Source of the DNA: Bradyrhizobium paxllaeri
Lineage (GTDB): Bacteria; Pseudomonadota; Alphaproteobacteria; Rhizobiales; Xanthobacteraceae
Length of the DNA stretch: 64,000 bases
Reading direction: 5' to 3'
Assembly: GCF_001693515.2 (NCBI RefSeq)
Contig: NZ_CP042968.1
Coordinates: 4,030,001 to 4,094,000, forward strand
The notes under the pieces are model-generated. The model saw only the letters and a program-made list of their open reading frames with translations. It had not been told where the DNA came from and ran no database searches. Below are positions 61,703 to 64,000 of the stretch, one piece after another (positions within the stretch are counted from its first letter, which is position 1; each line of letters opens with the position of its first letter). A program made the translations under genes and the position numbers.

Positions 61703-62196
61703 GTGCTGTCAGCAGCAAGGAGATTCCCGATACGGCGGCCGCCAATGCGGATTTGACGACGGCGCGCGAAGCGTCGCGCAAGGACCACAAGCCATACGAG
61801 ACGCGCCATTTCGACGACGTCGATTGGGAGACGATCAGGTGGCCGGGCGAAACAGGCAAAATGCTCTTTCATCCGCGACCGGAACGTCCGACCGAACCGA
61901 ACGCGGGAATCCTGCGGCTTGAGCCCGGCGCCTATCACCCCGAGCACTATCATGGCTTCGCGCAGGTCTGGCACATCCTGAAGGGCGAGTTTTCAATCGA
62001 CGGAACGCTGCATGGTCCGGGAACGGTGCTGTTCCATCCCGACCCGCACTTTGAGGGCGAATTCCGCACTGAAACGGGCGGGGAGATATTCATCGTCCAG
62101 TATCCTGGTCCGACAACCGGTGAGCGTCCGATCTATAGCGGCCGGTTCAACATGGCGGAACGCAAGGCGGTTGCGAGCGAACGCGTCGATCTCTGA
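61699..62196 (+). CDS. Cupin-domain protein
   Basis: The 165-residue protein has a single cupin barrel with metal-ligand candidates in YHPEHYHGFAQVWHILKGEFSIDG and FHPDPHFEGEF. The His-x3-His layout with a following Glu is partly kept. N-terminal charged residues are not part of the fold. Its start overlaps the XRE-cupin regulator (ATGA). It may be an isomerase, dioxygenase or binding protein; the substrate is unknown, but likely related to the ligand of the regulator. Confidence 0.82.
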   Translation: MSAVSSKEIPDTAAANADLTTAREASRKDHKPYETRHFDDVDWETIRWPGETGKMLFHPRPERPTEPNAGILRLEPGAYHPEHYHGFAQVWHILKGEFSIDGTLHGPGTVLFHPDPHFEGEFRTETGGEIFIVQYPGPTTGERPIYSGRFNMAERKAVASERVDL

Positions 62197-62214
62197 ACCG
62201 GCCGATCACGCGAT

Positions 62215-64000
62215 CTATCGCGCAGGCTGACTGGAAGCAGATGTCTTCCAGTCGGCGAGCCAGTTTCTGAACCTTCCGCTGTCGCGCGTCCCCCCGTGCC
62301 AGGCCGCGTGCACGGTGCCGTCGCCGGCGACCATGATGACGACGTCGAGCCCCTTGGAACGGCGCAGCGTATCGATCGCCTGTTGTGGGGTCTGGGCGAT
62401 GGGGCCTGCGACATTGAAGGACGTATTGACAGATAGCTCCACGCCGATGTGGCGGCCGAGCGCCTTCAGATAGGCGTAGGTGAGGGGATCGTCTTCGTCG
62501 CGCACGATCTGGATGCGGCCGGTGCCATCGGCGTGAATGACCGCCGGAATTTTTTCGCGGGCATGCGGCTTCGAATGCGCCGTGAGCACCATGTAATTAT
62601 AGGCGTTGTAGTCGGCATCCGAGGCGCCGGGCAGCAGTTCGAAATATTCCTGCGCCGCCTCCAGCGTCGCCATCGGCGCCAGCGGGCGAATGGCCTCGCG
62701 ATATTTGACGCGCTCGTTCAGCCGCTCGCGCGCCTTGGGATCGCAGGGGTTGGCGAGGATCGAGCGATGGCCGAGCGCGCGGGGGCCGGTTTCGGCCGCA
62801 CCCTGATACAGCGCGATCACGCCGTTCTGCGCGACCATGAACGCCATCAAATCCGCGATCGCCTCGCGGCCTTCAGGCGTCGAGATATCGCCGATCTGTT
62901 GCGAGGCGACGTCGTCGGCTTCGAGCGCGCCGGCAATGTCGTCGCGCGACGGCGGCGTGCCGCAATAGAAAGCATGCGTCATCGGCGCACCGCGTGGGGC
63001 GCCCGCCAGATGCGCGAACAGCCAGGCGGCGCCGATGGTGACGCCGGGATCGCCGGGCACTGGCGGCACCCATAGACGCAGGCGGGCGTTGCGCTGCTGC
63101 GCTTCCGCGAACCATGCTTCACTGAAATGCTCGAGCAGCCGCATATTGCCGACCGCGTTCAGTGCGACGCCGCCGGTCAGCACCAGCCGATCGGCGGCCG
63201 TCGCGCGCAGCAGATGATCGACGACATGGATCATGGCGTCCTCGAACACCAGTTGTGTCGCAGCCGCCTTGTCGAGACGATCCTTTGTATCGGGACGATG
63301 GTGGATGTCCTCGACGCGCAGCACCGCATCGGGATTCCAGAGCTGGTCCGGCCTCAGCGGCTCGCCGAGGATCTCGGTGAGGGCTTGCTTGTACGGGTGG
63401 TCGAAGGGGTCGCAGTACCAGTTCGCCAGCGCGCGATTGAGTTGGACCTTGCCGTTCGCACCGAAATGCAGAACATCGCGCAAGCGCGCGTAATACGGAT
63501 TGCTGGCGCGGTCCATGTCGCCCCAGGCGGCAGCGCCCATATAGCGCCCCTCGCAGGACAGCCAGGTCCAGCCGCCCTGCGTCGACGAGATGACGCTGTA
63601 GAATGCGCCGAGTGAATCGAACATGCTGTCGTTGCAATAGAGCCGGCGCATCGCGCCACGCTCGACGACGTAAAGCGAGATCGAGCCCTGATCGCCGGTG
63701 CCGTCGAGCACCGCGATCGCGGTCGGCTTATCGTCGTCGGCGAACGGCGAGGCGGCGTAGGAGAACCAGGCATGGTTGTCGTGATGCGGCAGGCAGATCA
63801 GCGGCACGCGCTCGGCAAGCCCGAGCTGGCGGGCAAGGATCTTTGGCGTCCGCGTCATCTGGTCGAGGCGGCGGCCGTCGAAGCCGGCGGCCTCGGTGGT
63901 GCGCACGAGTTTTATGCTCTGAGGCAGTTCCTCGAGCACCGAGCGCGCCAGCGTGCCGGCGAGCGTCGGATAATCCCAGCTCGTGAGCCAGGCATCGATA
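62215..64000 (-). CDS. NodU/CmcH-family carbamoyltransferase (5' end beyond window)
   Basis: The visible 595 residues cover most of a carbamoyltransferase that uses carbamoyl phosphate to modify a hydroxyl group. Marks are HHDNHAWFSYAASPF with metal/carbamoyl His residues, VLDGTGDQGSISLYV, LTGGVALNAVGNMRLLEH and, in the C-terminal YrdC-like-linked domain, GAAETGPRALGHRSILANP and the ending NTSFNVAGPIAQTPQQAID. The frame remains open to the right edge (reading IDAWLTSWDYPTLAGTLA), so the start lies outside. Such enzymes modify nodulation factors, antibiotics or surface polysaccharides; which one cannot be told here. Confidence 0.92.
   Translation of the reverse strand, partial: IDAWLTSWDYPTLAGTLARSVLEELPQSIKLVRTTEAAGFDGRRLDQMTRTPKILARQLGLAERVPLICLPHHDNHAWFSYAASPFADDDKPTAIAVLDGTGDQGSISLYVVERGAMRRLYCNDSMFDSLGAFYSVISSTQGGWTWLSCEGRYMGAAAWGDMDRASNPYYARLRDVLHFGANGKVQLNRALANWYCDPFDHPYKQALTEILGEPLRPDQLWNPDAVLRVEDIHHRPDTKDRLDKAAATQLVFEDAMIHVVDHLLRATAADRLVLTGGVALNAVGNMRLLEHFSEAWFAEAQQRNARLRLWVPPVPGDPGVTIGAAWLFAHLAGAPRGAPMTHAFYCGTPPSRDDIAGALEADDVASQQIGDISTPEGREAIADLMAFMVAQNGVIALYQGAAETGPRALGHRSILANPCDPKARERLNERVKYREAIRPLAPMATLEAAQEYFELLPGASDADYNAYNYMVLTAHSKPHAREKIPAVIHADGTGRIQIVRDEDDPLTYAYLKALGRHIGVELSVNTSFNVAGPIAQTPQQAIDTLRRSKGLDVVIMVAGDGTVHAAWHGGTRDSGRFRNWLADWKTSASSQPAR

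Overview
The window is a stretch of alphaproteobacterial chromosome, most likely Bradyrhizobium or a close Nitrobacteraceae relative. This is inferred from high GC and strong GC3, and from families typical of that group: an NDUFA12-type complex I subunit, DUF2155, DUF1236 and BA14K-like secreted proteins, an adenosylcobalamin-dependent class II ribonucleotide reductase, and short palindromic repeats of the GTCATGCCCGGGC and GTAGCCCGGAT types. No rRNA, complete tRNA, CRISPR array, phage or plasmid genes were seen.

Layout. 0-6.4 kb: the end of a DMT permease, an AT-rich HEPN-domain gene, a tRNA 3'-end fragment, and the large nrdJ gene with a long structured leader and a probable NrdR box. 6.4-16 kb: two related DMT permeases, an IS4-family insertion sequence sitting inside a palindromic repeat with an 11-bp target duplication, a ketopantoate-reductase-like protein, a HigBA-type toxin-antitoxin pair with a perfect operator palindrome, a short HEPN-like gene, an HNH nuclease coupled through a tiny ORF to a hybrid histidine kinase and its response regulator, and a glycine-rich BA14K protein. 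16-25 kb: NDUFA12, a MarR regulator and its membrane-protein neighbour sharing one operator motif, a divergent DJ-1/PfpI and GlxA pair, hypothetical genes, a nuclease remnant, a CitMHS/NhaD-type transporter, an esterase and an SDR. 25-39.5 kb: DUF2155, aat, an AEC permease, a catabolic operon (amidohydrolase, RidA, HpaH-like hydratase, FAH-family hydrolase, flavin reductase, Bug-type binding protein) with a divergent IclR regulator, a three-gene kinase/response-regulator cassette, then accC-accB-aroQ. 39.5-47 kb: DUF1236 protein, DsbA-like oxidoreductase, M48 metalloprotease with TPRs, aminotransferase, bioY, dctA. 47-64 kb: RNase E, amidase amiC, two tandem mrcA copies, prfB with a programmed +1 frameshift, an oxidoreductase, another DMT permease, an XRE-cupin regulator with a duplicated operator, a cupin protein, and a carbamoyltransferase that runs off the right edge.

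How it fits together. NDUFA12, DUF2155, aat, accC, accB, aroQ, DsbA, M48, rne, amiC, mrcA and prfB look like a conserved housekeeping backbone covering respiration, fatty-acid and shikimate synthesis, envelope upkeep, RNA decay and translation termination. Accessory blocks of regulators, transporters and catabolic enzymes are set between these genes. Several accessory blocks carry their own visible operators (HigBA, MarR, IclR, XRE-cupin). The most unusual items are the nrdJ leader, the histidine-rich insertion in the RNase E S1 domain, the tandem mrcA pair, and the 33-codon ORF wedged by stop/start overlaps between a histidine kinase and an HNH nuclease.
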